DNA of 64,000 bases, taken from positions 29,402 through 93,401 of the forward strand of contig NZ_JAOQJC010000030.1 of assembly GCF_025567625.1 (NCBI RefSeq), written 5' to 3'. The stretch's first letter is position 1; each line of letters opens with the position of its first letter. Positions 56,972 to 64,000 of the stretch are shown in pieces. Under the pieces are notes generated by a model. The model was not told the DNA's origin, did not search any database, and saw only the letters and a list, made by a program, of their open reading frames with translations. Made by a program: the position numbers and the translations under genes. The stretch comes from Paenibacillus sp. J5C2022. Its GTDB lineage: Bacteria; Bacillota; Bacilli; Paenibacillales; Paenibacillaceae.

Positions 56972-57207
56972 ATGATCGTACCTCCCAAGCCGTTATGAAC
57001 ATTGCGCAATTGCGCAGGCGGGTATGAGATCGTCATACTAGCTTAATGCCTCCGCCATGTTCATCCATTTGTGTCAAAAGCAATTGCACGCTCATCATTT
57101 CCGCAAAATTATATCACAGGTCCGGGCCAGGTGGAGATTAACAATTTCACATAATTCCGGAATTCCTCGTCGTTACTGCATTCATTCAACTAACAAAAAT
57201 AAAGTTA

Positions 57208-57237
57208 TTGACTTATTGAACGTTAAATCACTACAAT
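57208..57237 (+). promoter_or_regulatory. Putative promoter of the SDR gene
   Basis: TTGACT (57208-57213) and TACAAT (57232-57237) are 18 bp apart, about 40 bp before the start codon. The rest of the 305-bp gap (56972-57276) shows an AATTCCGGAATT palindrome near 57154 and nothing else clear. Confidence 0.5.
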
Positions 57238-57276
57238 GAGTTAGAAAATAAATCCAAAAAATGAGGTGACGCCACC

Positions 57277-58038
57277 ATGCAAATCGATCTGAGGGACAAA
57301 ACTGTCCTTATTACCGGGGCAACAGGCAATCTGGGAAGAGTCATGGCACGTACGCTGGCAGGCTGCGGTGCGAATATTGTACTGCATTACATCCGCAACG
57401 AAGCGAAGGCGAAGGAACTGGCCGGGGAGATTGCAGGCATGGGTGGACGAGCGCTTACCGTGCAAGCGGACATCACCGATGAAATGCATATACAGAGCAT
57501 GAAGGAGAAGATAGAGCAAGAGCTGGGCCATGTGGATATCGTCGTTGCCAATGCGGTCATTCAATATCAGTGGACATCTGTGCTGGAGCAGTCTCCCGAC
57601 GATTACAAGAGCCAGTTCGAGTCTTGTGTCATGCAGAGCGTCTATCTGGCGAAAACGTTCATCCCCGGCATGATTGCGCGCAAGAACGGACGGTTCATCG
57701 GCATCAATACGGAATGCGCCATGCAAAATTTCCCGACCCAATCCGCCTATACAGCCGGAAAGCGGGGAATGGACGGGGTATACCGCGTGCTGGCGAAGGA
57801 AGTAGGAGAGTATCAGATTACCGTCAATCAAGTAGCCCCGGGCTGGACGATAAGCGATGCCGACCGTGCGAGCAATTCGGAAGACCAGCCCGGCTACTCC
57901 CAGCATGTCCCTCTGAAGCGCAGGGGAACGGATCAGGAGATTGCGAATGCCGTCGCATTCCTCGCTTCCGATCTGGCAAGCTACATTACTGGTGCCTACA
58001 TCCCGGTCAACGGCGGCAATGTGATGCCGGCGATTTAA
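57277..58038 (+). CDS. SDR-family oxidoreductase
   Basis: The product has 253 residues, with GAGGTGA before the ATG. The nucleotide-binding motif is TGATGNLGRV, and the active-site Tyr and Lys are in AYTAGK. The usual Ser, 12-13 residues before Tyr, is replaced in GINTECAMQ by Thr or Glu, and the structural NNAG motif reads VANAVI. A redox role with NAD(P)H is likely but the missing Ser makes the reaction uncertain. The C-terminus (ITGAYIPVNGGNVMPAI) is complete. No operon partner is visible. Confidence 0.88.
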   Translation: MQIDLRDKTVLITGATGNLGRVMARTLAGCGANIVLHYIRNEAKAKELAGEIAGMGGRALTVQADITDEMHIQSMKEKIEQELGHVDIVVANAVIQYQWTSVLEQSPDDYKSQFESCVMQSVYLAKTFIPGMIARKNGRFIGINTECAMQNFPTQSAYTAGKRGMDGVYRVLAKEVGEYQITVNQVAPGWTISDADRASNSEDQPGYSQHVPLKRRGTDQEIANAVAFLASDLASYITGAYIPVNGGNVMPAI

Positions 58039-58100
58039 GAAAAACGCCTGACAGCGTCGACGTCCTACTCTCTTCCTGCACACAAGCCCTTTTCGATGCT

Positions 58101-58274
58101 CCAGTGTAGGATTCCTACACTATTACTGCTCGAACGCCCCATTTCGGTGCTCCAGTGTAGGAATCCTACACTAAATCTACTCATATCCGCATTTTCGTCT
58201 CCCCAGTGTTGGCTACATACATTATATCTACTCAAGCCCGTATTTCTTTCTCCCCAGTGTTGGCCGCATACACT
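58101..58274. repeat. Intergenic array E: 19-bp palindromes, 51-bp period
   Basis: AGTGTAGGATTCCTACACT (58103) and AGTGTAGGAATCCTACACT (58154) are perfect 9-bp-arm dyads. Two decayed copies (AGTGTTGGCTACATACATT at 58205 and AGTGTTGGCCGCATACACT at 58256) keep the same step: 51 bp each time. Spacers repeat a TCTACTCATATCCG/TCTACTCAAGCCCG motif. It fills most of the 377-bp gap after the SDR gene. Confidence 0.9.
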
Positions 58275-58299
58275 CGAGTGATGTAGTGGTAGGAAGTGA

Positions 58300-58416
58300 A
58301 AGAACCGAAAATTCTATGTTGTTCATACTTCACGTGAGCACCCGGATATTCAAGAGCTGGCATTGGATCACGGATTCGAGATGCATGATTTACATAAGAA
58401 CATACGTGCGATATAA
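58300..58416 (+). pseudogene. Short coding relic, unknown
   Basis: A frame opening just after a TGA (58297-58299) reads FYVVHTSREHPDIQEL and DHGFEMHDLHKNIRA before its TAA. It has no start codon, but its residue pattern looks protein-like. Its stop overlaps the ATG of the next fragment (TAATG). It is probably the tail of a lost gene; the family is not recognised. Confidence 0.3.
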
Positions 58417-58625
58417 TGATTTGGGATACAAAAGGATATGATGTGTTAGGAGCGACCGCACTTCCGTTCTATGGAACATTTGTCTCAGAAGAAAAGTGCC
58501 AGCTTTTGGTGATATCCCGAAAAAAAATGCTGGAAATAGGCTGTGGAAGCGGTCAATCCTTGCAATACCTGGGGGAACGCAAAGCAACCGAACTATGGGG
58601 GATAGATCTATCTGCAATCGCGTAA
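58416..58625 (+). pseudogene. Truncated SAM-dependent methyltransferase, N-terminal piece
   Basis: The 69-residue product has a normal-looking start (WDTKGYDVLGATALPFYGTF) and SAM-binding motif I (KMLEIGCGSGQSLQYLG), then the strand-two end (ELWGIDLS), and stops at once. A full class I methyltransferase needs about 150 more residues, none of which is seen downstream in any frame. It is a broken gene. Confidence 0.7.
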
Positions 58626-58769
58626 CAGCGATTTTGCAAATAAAGCAATGATGCTTCCTGTAACCTTTGTAATCAAGGCACGAAAACTATAGGGTAACGA
58701 CAGTTCCACAAGACATGACTACAGCAGGTATACGACCGGCTGCCGTTTGAATGGGAGAGAAAATCCAAA

Positions 58770-59111
58770 ATGACGCTTTACAAAAAAACGGTACTGAAAC
58801 AAGCTTATAACCGATTCGCCGCGCAAAGGGATCAGGCAGAAATCGAGCCTTGGAAGTTCGAAGAACGGGAACGGTTTGTCGAGCAAGTTCTTCGCGAAAA
58901 CCGCACAACACTTCTTGAAATTGGCGCTGGAACAGGGCGTGACAGCTTCTATTTCGAGCAGAGGAGGCTTAGCGTCACCTGTACTGATCTATCCGAAGAG
59001 ATGGTGAAGCTTTGCAAGGAGAAGGGGCTGAATGCTTATTGCATGGACTTCTCAGAATTAACATTTGATGCGGAAAGCTTTGATGCAGTATTCGCGCTAA
59101 GTACCTTTTAA
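58770..59111 (+). pseudogene. Truncated SAM-dependent methyltransferase, second copy
   Basis: The 113-residue product holds motif I (LLEIGAGTGRDSFYFEQ), motif II (VTCTDLSEEMVKLCKEKG) and motif III start (ESFDAVFALSTF), then ends in a premature stop. The C-terminal half that carries the substrate site is missing. It differs in sequence from the fragment 145 bp upstream, so these are two separate genes that both decayed, not a split one. Confidence 0.7.
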
Positions 59112-59192
59112 TCGAATCCAGGGAGCGTAACAAACATATTTCTACGCATAAAAGAAAGATTCAGCTAACGAATACGTTTTCAATAAACCAGC

Positions 59193-59220
59193 AGAAGGAT
59201 TCGCCGCGGCGGATCCTTCT
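59193..59220. terminator. Hairpin related to the toxin-antitoxin terminator
   Basis: AGAAGGATTCGCCG pairs with CGGCGGATCCTTCT with one mismatch and no unpaired loop bases. There is no poly-T tail. Its core resembles the terminator at 60400-60429. Confidence 0.5.
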
Positions 59221-59365
59221 GGGCGTTGAGCTGAGAATGGCAGGTTTGAAATATTAACACAGTATGCGGTTGCTTCATCAGCTCATTTTATTTACATACT
59301 TTTTTCTGTTATCCACGTATAACCTACTGGGGGTAGATGATGAATAGATTGAAGGCGCTTATTGT

Positions 59366-59551
59366 ATGCGTTTCCCATCCTTAAATGAAACGGTAACGTT
59401 GCATTTCACCTATAAAGGCAATCTTTCCGAACTATCGGAGACGAAAAGAATTGTGTTTTCGTATGGCACGGCGGAAGGGAACATAGCGGAAACCATTCGT
59501 TACGACACCATCGATAAAGCTTTCTTACTGTTGAGTTTGATGAAGATTTGA
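59366..59551 (+). CDS. Small unknown open frame or relic
   Basis: The 61-residue product contains ETVTLHFTYKGNLSE and RIVFSYGTAEGNIAETIRYD, which look beta-rich and protein-like. GAAGG lies about 11 bases upstream. The family is not recognised; it may be a fragment of a larger gene. Confidence 0.3.
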   Translation: MRFPSLNETVTLHFTYKGNLSELSETKRIVFSYGTAEGNIAETIRYDTIDKAFLLLSLMKI

Positions 59552-59722
59552 TACGTAGTATTGCAGGAAAGCCAAATGAAAAAATGAAAGTACTACTTCA
59601 CAAAATGATGTATTGATGATTAGGTAATTTATACTTTCAATTTCAATAAAACAGCGTAAAATAAAGAAGTAAAGAAACAAAGAAGTTGGAATCATGGAAT
59701 ACTTGAAGTAAAGGGGTATACT

Positions 59723-60103
59723 ATGACAATAGCGAATGAGGCGGTGACTCGTATGGATTGGAAGCGCGCGCGTGTGTCTCAGAAGCGTCAAGTAACGATA
59801 CCTCAAAAGTTCTTTGAAGAAGCCGGCATTAAAGACGAGGTCGAATTCGGCATTAAGGGCAATATCATCATCATTCGCCCTGTACGTGAAAATGCTGGTA
59901 GTGACTACTTTGGTGATTTGATTTTGGCTGATTTGCTTAAAGAAGGTTATGCCGGTGATGAATTGCTTGCAAAGTTTCGTGAGCGACAAAGAGAATTACA
60001 CGTTGCTGTTAAAACCTTAATTGCCGAATCCGGAGAGGCTGCTCGCAATTTCAATGGCGTAGACGAAACGGAAGCACTTTTTGGCGATGTAATGGGGGAT
60101 TAG
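59723..60103 (+). CDS. AbrB/SpoVT-type antitoxin
   Basis: The product has 126 residues, with AAAGGGG eight bases before the ATG. The swapped-hairpin DNA-binding domain (about 15-55) has RVSQKRQVTIPQKFFEEAG and VEFGIKGNIIIIRPV. The C-terminal half (about 56-126) is acidic and helical, as expected for the part that covers a toxin. The toxin gene starts directly after its stop codon (TAGATG). It probably also represses its own promoter. Confidence 0.85.
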   Translation: MTIANEAVTRMDWKRARVSQKRQVTIPQKFFEEAGIKDEVEFGIKGNIIIIRPVRENAGSDYFGDLILADLLKEGYAGDELLAKFRERQRELHVAVKTLIAESGEAARNFNGVDETEALFGDVMGD

Positions 60104-60397
60104 ATGCTTCCCATTACCTACCTTGGTCCCGCAGAACGCTATTTTAAAAAACTCGTTGAAAAACCACTAAAGCGCGCCTATTTCGATGCCATCCTGGACA
60201 TTCGAAATGATCCCGCGATTGGGGAACAAAAGACAGGCGATCTCGCTGGCATATTCGGCTATGATGTATCTTATAAGGGCACTAACTATGAGATTGCCTA
60301 CCGTGTAGAAGAAAATAATGATCGTGAGCTAGTGGTCGTCATCATGGCTGGATCCAGGGAAAACTTCTACGAAGAGTCAAAACGATATTTGAAATAG
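60104..60397 (+). CDS. RelE/ParE-superfamily toxin
   Basis: The product has 97 residues. GGGGG lies five bases before the ATG, inside the antitoxin gene. The fold pattern of the ParE/RelE group is seen: a helical first half (AERYFKKLVEKPLKRAYFDAI), a central strand pair (GDLAGIFGYDVSYKGTNYEIAY) and an end strand (ELVVVIMAGSRENFYEESKR). RelE members cut ribosome-bound mRNA and ParE members block gyrase; the sequence does not decide which. Pairing with an AbrB-type antitoxin is less common than with a ribbon-helix-helix one. Confidence 0.82.
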   Translation: MLPITYLGPAERYFKKLVEKPLKRAYFDAILDIRNDPAIGEQKTGDLAGIFGYDVSYKGTNYEIAYRVEENNDRELVVVIMAGSRENFYEESKRYLK

Positions 60398-60399
60398 CG

Positions 60400-60429
60400 A
60401 AAGGATCCTGCCGCGGCGGGATCCTTTTT
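60400..60429 (+). terminator. Terminator of the toxin-antitoxin operon
   Basis: AAAGGATCCTGCCG and CGGCGGGATCCTTT form an almost loopless 14-bp stem (one G-T pair), followed by TTA. It starts 2 bp after the toxin stop codon. Confidence 0.85.
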
Positions 60430-60701
60430 ACTTACTCACAAAATATGACATTGGAAGCCCCTCTTTTGGTTTATTGAAGTAACGGGAAGAATACCGCAAC
60501 AAACAGCCGAATCAAAACGTATACATTATATGAAATATATGGTATATCCATGAAGGGAAGGAGACCTACATTGAAACCGGCATTTAAGCTTATAGCAGCC
60601 TGTATTCATGGTTTTATTTACGTGAGATAAATACTTATACCTTTATTGAACTTTATAAAATTTGCCGATATTTGCGGCATGAGCGGACTGGGGATGGTGG
60701 G

Positions 60702-61682
60702 GTGGCATTCAGCAAAGTTAAAGAATTTGTAGTCATTATTCTTATTGCAATTATACTACCCGGTTGTGTGAACAGCGGTGACGAGCCCGTAAAGGCAGTT
60801 CTACCGTCTCCCGTAACGCCTACAACACCGGCAACGTTCATGGATTCCGCTAAGCCAACACCTTCGCAACCAGTCGAATTGAATTTGTCTGAGAGTATTA
60901 TTATCGGCGAATCCAGTATGGGTACGGTTTACGAGTGGCAGAATAAATTATTCGCTCGGGAACGTGAAGGCATTATCAAGACATTAGGCGACCCTAACAT
61001 GAATAAGTTCCAAGCATCCATATCGGCGGACGGCAGCCATCTGCTCTATAATCGTAAGGAGAGTAAAGGGGCTCTAAGCCAAGTTCCATGTGAGATATCG
61101 CTTCTAGATCTGGAGTCTGGACAGGTGAAGAACGTTATAAACCCCGATGAATCCAATTTATGCCACGAATTTGGTTGGCTAGACAACAACATTTATGTGC
61201 AGTGGAATGAATTCCCGTCATCGGGGTTAACCGATCTTACCATCTTCGACGGTAAGTCAGGTGAAATATTGGAATCAGGGAGGCTATACCAGTACTTGAA
61301 GGAATGGCAGACGAGAATAGTATTACTGCACCCGCCCAACAAGGACGGGGAACTCGATTCATTAGGAGCCGATATTCGTATTGGTGCATTAACTCCAGAT
61401 GGCGCGTTCCACCTTCTATTTGAACAAAATGTTTACGAGGTCCAATTTCTCGATATCCAGGTGTCCCATTCTCTGGGAGCAATGAGCATCTTGTCTCATC
61501 AATTACCAACCCAATCGTCGCAACTTTGGATGGCACCGGTTGATATGGAACAATGGAGCACTGGAGAATGGCAGGCGGTGGATATCAAACCTGACCCGGA
61601 TGGCAGGACAATTTCCTATAACAAGGACGGCTTCGTTGTGCTCAGCGACGGTAGACGATTTGAGCTACCATGGCTGAACTAG
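60702..61682 (+). CDS. Lipoprotein with WD40-like beta-sheet pattern, unknown role
   Basis: The product has 326 residues from a GTG at 60702; the ATG ten codons earlier would place charged residues before the signal. A lipobox (AIILPGC, Cys22) and a Pro/Thr/Ser linker are followed by a beta-rich domain with repeated strands (ASISADGSHLLYNRKE; CEISLLDLESGQVKNV; HEFGWLDNNIYVQW; IRIGALTPDGAFHLLF). This resembles a beta-propeller of the TolB type. It is probably held on the outer face of the membrane. No pathway can be assigned. Confidence 0.72.
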   Translation: MAFSKVKEFVVIILIAIILPGCVNSGDEPVKAVLPSPVTPTTPATFMDSAKPTPSQPVELNLSESIIIGESSMGTVYEWQNKLFAREREGIIKTLGDPNMNKFQASISADGSHLLYNRKESKGALSQVPCEISLLDLESGQVKNVINPDESNLCHEFGWLDNNIYVQWNEFPSSGLTDLTIFDGKSGEILESGRLYQYLKEWQTRIVLLHPPNKDGELDSLGADIRIGALTPDGAFHLLFEQNVYEVQFLDIQVSHSLGAMSILSHQLPTQSSQLWMAPVDMEQWSTGEWQAVDIKPDPDGRTISYNKDGFVVLSDGRRFELPWLN

Positions 61683-61892
61683 AACGCTACAAAAGGAAGA
61701 GGGAAGTTAGAGTATTGCGGCAAAAGATATCATGTAGCGCAGTCACACCTGGACTTGTTAGGACAATCATCGAATGGTCCTGCTTCCAAAAGACCAGCTG
61801 ATATTTGTTGATTGGGAAGGCAATCTTAGTTAATTGGTGCGCGGCAACACATTACGATCAGGCAGGACTATTTATTTTTATTTTGGAGCAGA

Positions 61893-62150
61893 TTGTTTTA
61901 TTGGCTGATTGAAGGTTATGTACCCTGGATATTGATTACTTTACCTTCAGTGCTCGTACTATTAATACCTTTGGTCGGTAACATTATATTTGCAATTAGG
62001 TCTAAGAGAAGATGGTGGGAAGTGCTTCTTTTTTCCCTCGTAATTAGCGTATTAATATTAGTAGATCCATTAATCTTGCCGAAATATGGAGCGTGGGTTA
62101 ATGAGTTCACAATGCGTTTGTCTTTTTCAATTCTTGAAATATATAACTAA
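61893..62150 (+). CDS. Small membrane protein, unknown
   Basis: The product has 85 residues and a TTG start with GGAG four bases upstream, which is a short distance. Two or three membrane segments are predicted (WILITLPSVLVLLIPLVGNI; WEVLLFSLVISVLILVDPLI). The insertion sequence starts at the base after its stop codon. The function is unknown. Confidence 0.5.
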   Translation: MFYWLIEGYVPWILITLPSVLVLLIPLVGNIIFAIRSKRRWWEVLLFSLVISVLILVDPLILPKYGAWVNEFTMRLSFSILEIYN

Positions 62151-63104
62151 CTTGACTCTTGCAAAAATCCGAAAAATCGAACGATCTGCAGACATATGGG
62201 TAGCGTATATGGTCTTTCGAGCATTATGAGATCATCTTGAGATCTCGTAATATGTCGAATAACGGCTTCTTCTGCATTGCTTGTTCAAAGACATAGAGCA
62301 ACATTTGCCCCCTATGCTCATGACGAAACCTTCGAACTACATCGCCAAGCGTTAACTTGGTTGAAGGTTTAGACCATTTCATTCTTTGAAGCTCTAGCAG
62401 GTTTTGTGTTAAGAATTGAATGGCCCAGTAACGATTAATGCCCTTAAACGAAAGTAATTGGTACTGATCAAAGCCAATCATCTCTTTGAAGTAGCGGTAT
62501 CCCGTTTCAATATGCCAGCGTATACGGTAGTAGCTCAGGATCGTAACGAAATCCATGCTAAGGTCTGTACACACGATACAAAACGGGCATACATCTGCAT
62601 CAAACTTGCCTTCCCATGATGTGTCGTCGATGAGAAGAAAGACCGTCCGTTTCCCCCGATTGTTCGGGGCTTTGCGAATCGCTTGCATGACTCGCTCCAT
62701 ACGACGTTTCTGCATACGATTAACAGACCATGGCGATTCATTTAAGAATCTGGTGGTCGAACTCAGATGTCTTTCTTTACCTGATGCTTCACGAATGATT
62801 GATATATTTTTGCGTCCCTCACAAAGAATAATGCCATTAACCATTGAAGTGAGGTGGCGCATCTGCGGTTTGCTGAACCCTAATTGAAGAGACAAAATAA
62901 ACTTGACGATGGCAACATGTGCGGATACCATGGAATTGGGACATTCCCTTTTCTGGAAACTGTTTGTTGTGGTGACCAACAATTTCTCTAGAAAAGGTAC
63001 GATGTCCTTTTATTTTTACAGGTTCGACTAAGGTTCTGTTAAACCGCAATATTTCGTTTGGAACATACAGATTTCTCTATGACAATGTTTTTGCAAGAGT
63101 CAAG
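62151..63104 (-). mobile_element. IS4/IS701-like element, internally deleted
   Basis: Perfect 17-bp terminal inverted repeats (CTTGACTCTTGCAAAAA at 62151-62167; its complement at 63088-63104) bound a 954-bp element. The transposase frame lacks its middle. No target-site duplication is visible at the ends. Confidence 0.82.
62224..62982 (-). pseudogene. Transposase with internal deletion
   Basis: The 252-codon frame keeps the first catalytic Asp region (FLLIDDTSWEGK) and the last part with YRIRWHIETGYRYFKEMIGF, which holds the Glu of the DDE triad (the Y-2-R-3-E-6-K signature of IS4-like enzymes). The region that should carry the second Asp is gone between KFDADVCPFCI and the YYRIRW block, with the frame kept. 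Full enzymes of this kind have roughly 400 or more residues. It should not transpose by itself but could move if a full copy supplies the enzyme. Confidence 0.8.
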
Positions 63105-63270
63105 TTTCTTTACATATGAACCACATATTAAGCACAGGAACGGAGAATACGGAATTAAGAGAGAGGATATTTATTATTTTAGCAATGGCGAATTGTCTGT
63201 CTTATAAAGATAAAGCTTTTATTAACGGGAATGTTTGATAAGAAACAGCTCTCAGGTAGGAGAAAATAAT

Positions 63271-63940
63271 ATGATCTTTTTCGATTTGGACGGCACGCTT
63301 CTCGACTTTAAAGGGGCGGAATACCGGGGCGTACTGACATTTTATGATAAATTCCGCTCTTCATACAGGCTCCAGGCCAACCCGGACGCATTCTACGCCG
63401 CCTGGTGCCGGGCAAAAGCATTATGCACGATTTCTGCGTGGTGAGTTGTCGTTTGCGCAGCAGAAAATCGAACGCATGCGAGAGTTGCTCGATCCCACCG
63501 CTTCTGAGCGTGAGGCTGCTGCTTGCTTTCAGCACTATGTGACTAGCTTCGAAAGCCATTGGCAGCCGTTTGATGACGTTCTTCCCTGCTTGCAGCGTCT
63601 TGACGGACAACGACTTGGGATCATTACGAACGGAGATATGGAGCAACAACAGCGGAAACTTGAGGTTATAGGTCTGTCTGACCGCTTTGAGGTCCTTGTA
63701 GCTTCGTCTAAGGCTGGCATTGCCAAGCCGGATGCAAGAATTTTTGAGTTTGCCTGTGAAAGAGCTGGTACCCCACTGCACACGATGGTATATATAGGCG
63801 ACGATGTGAAGACCGATATCGCCCCCTGTCAGGCGCTGGGCTTGAAGGGAATTTGGGTGAATCGTATGAATGAGATGCCGGTGCAGCCAGTTCCTTATGC
63901 TGTTACGACATTAGCAAATTTATTCGATCATCTCCCCTGA
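63271..63940 (+). pseudogene. HAD-family hydrolase, frameshifted
   Basis: The first frame (ATG at 63271, GGAG nine bases upstream) gives motif I FFDLDGTLLD and runs to CRAKA. A second frame then gives KHYARFLRGELSFAQQKIE, motif II IITNGD, the motif III Lys in KPDARIFEFA and motif IV GDDVKTD, up to the stop at 63940. A single-base change near 63410-63425 splits one gene of about 222 residues. All HAD motifs survive, so the break is recent, or is a sequencing error. Related proteins are nucleotide or phosphosugar phosphatases (YjjG-like). Confidence 0.8.
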
Positions 63941-64000
63941 TGTGGCGATAATAGGGAAGATTTCTGAACCGGGTACTTGTGAACCTCTCGTCAATTAATT

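Larger units (their letters stand above)
59112..59722. other. Gap with hairpin and small open frame
   Basis: This 611-bp stretch holds the hairpin at 59193-59220 and a 61-codon frame at 59366-59551. The rest is AT-rich with no clear signal. Coding decay is likely here, as in the flanking methyltransferase fragments. Confidence 0.5.

Noticed and set aside
63105..63120. Target-site duplication of the IS
   Set aside because: Bases flanking the two ends (CTAA on the left, TTTC on the right) do not match.

Overview
The window looks like a chromosome segment from a Paenibacillus-type member of the Bacillota. The signs are S-layer (SLH) anchored giant enzymes, three sugar ABC importers without their own ATPase, a YesM/YesN-style two-component system, AraC and LacI regulators, a cyclo-isomaltooligosaccharide (CI) enzyme set, and purine-rich GGAGG ribosome binding sites. 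This assignment is inferred from gene content; no rRNA or tRNA gene was seen.

Layout. 1-6.2 kb: the end of a Cys/Met PLP enzyme, a repeat-built coiled-coil protein, an intergenic repeat array, then aroA-aroC facing a LysR regulator. 6.2-18.6 kb: a decayed transporter remnant, then a minus-strand unit of AraC-type sensor/regulator, two permeases, a binding lipoprotein and a 1912-residue SLH-anchored glycoside hydrolase. 18.9-35.0 kb: an apparently complete CI pathway. It has a secreted GH66 CI-glucanotransferase and a secreted GH31 glucosyltransferase in one operon, an importer with a signal-less GH66 dextranase in a second, and a divergent histidine kinase/response regulator pair. 35.6-51.9 kb: a uronate-polysaccharide locus with a 1759-residue heparinase II/III-type lyase, FAD oxidoreductase, SGNH esterase, importer, GH88 unsaturated uronyl hydrolase and GH2 beta-mannosidase-like enzyme, with a divergent LacI regulator. 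52.1-58.0 kb: a heterodimeric ABC exporter under a promoter with a palindrome in its spacer, a SleB-type cell-wall hydrolase and an SDR. 58.1-64.0 kb: a decaying, mobile-rich tail with truncated methyltransferases, an AbrB/ParE-type toxin-antitoxin pair, a lipoprotein, an internally deleted insertion sequence and a frameshifted HAD phosphatase.

How the parts work together: large secreted or wall-bound enzymes cut polysaccharides outside the cell, binding lipoproteins and permease pairs import the oligomers (the ATPase must come from elsewhere), and cytoplasmic enzymes (GH66, GH88, GH2) finish the breakdown.

The most unusual signal is not a gene. Five intergenic gaps hold short repeat arrays whose core sequences are unrelated to each other. 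In four of them (gaps near 2.1, 27.7, 50.6 and 58.1 kb) the neighbouring cores are 51-52 bp apart (62 bp in the alternate step of one array), close to whole numbers of DNA helical turns. Two of the cores are perfect palindromes.
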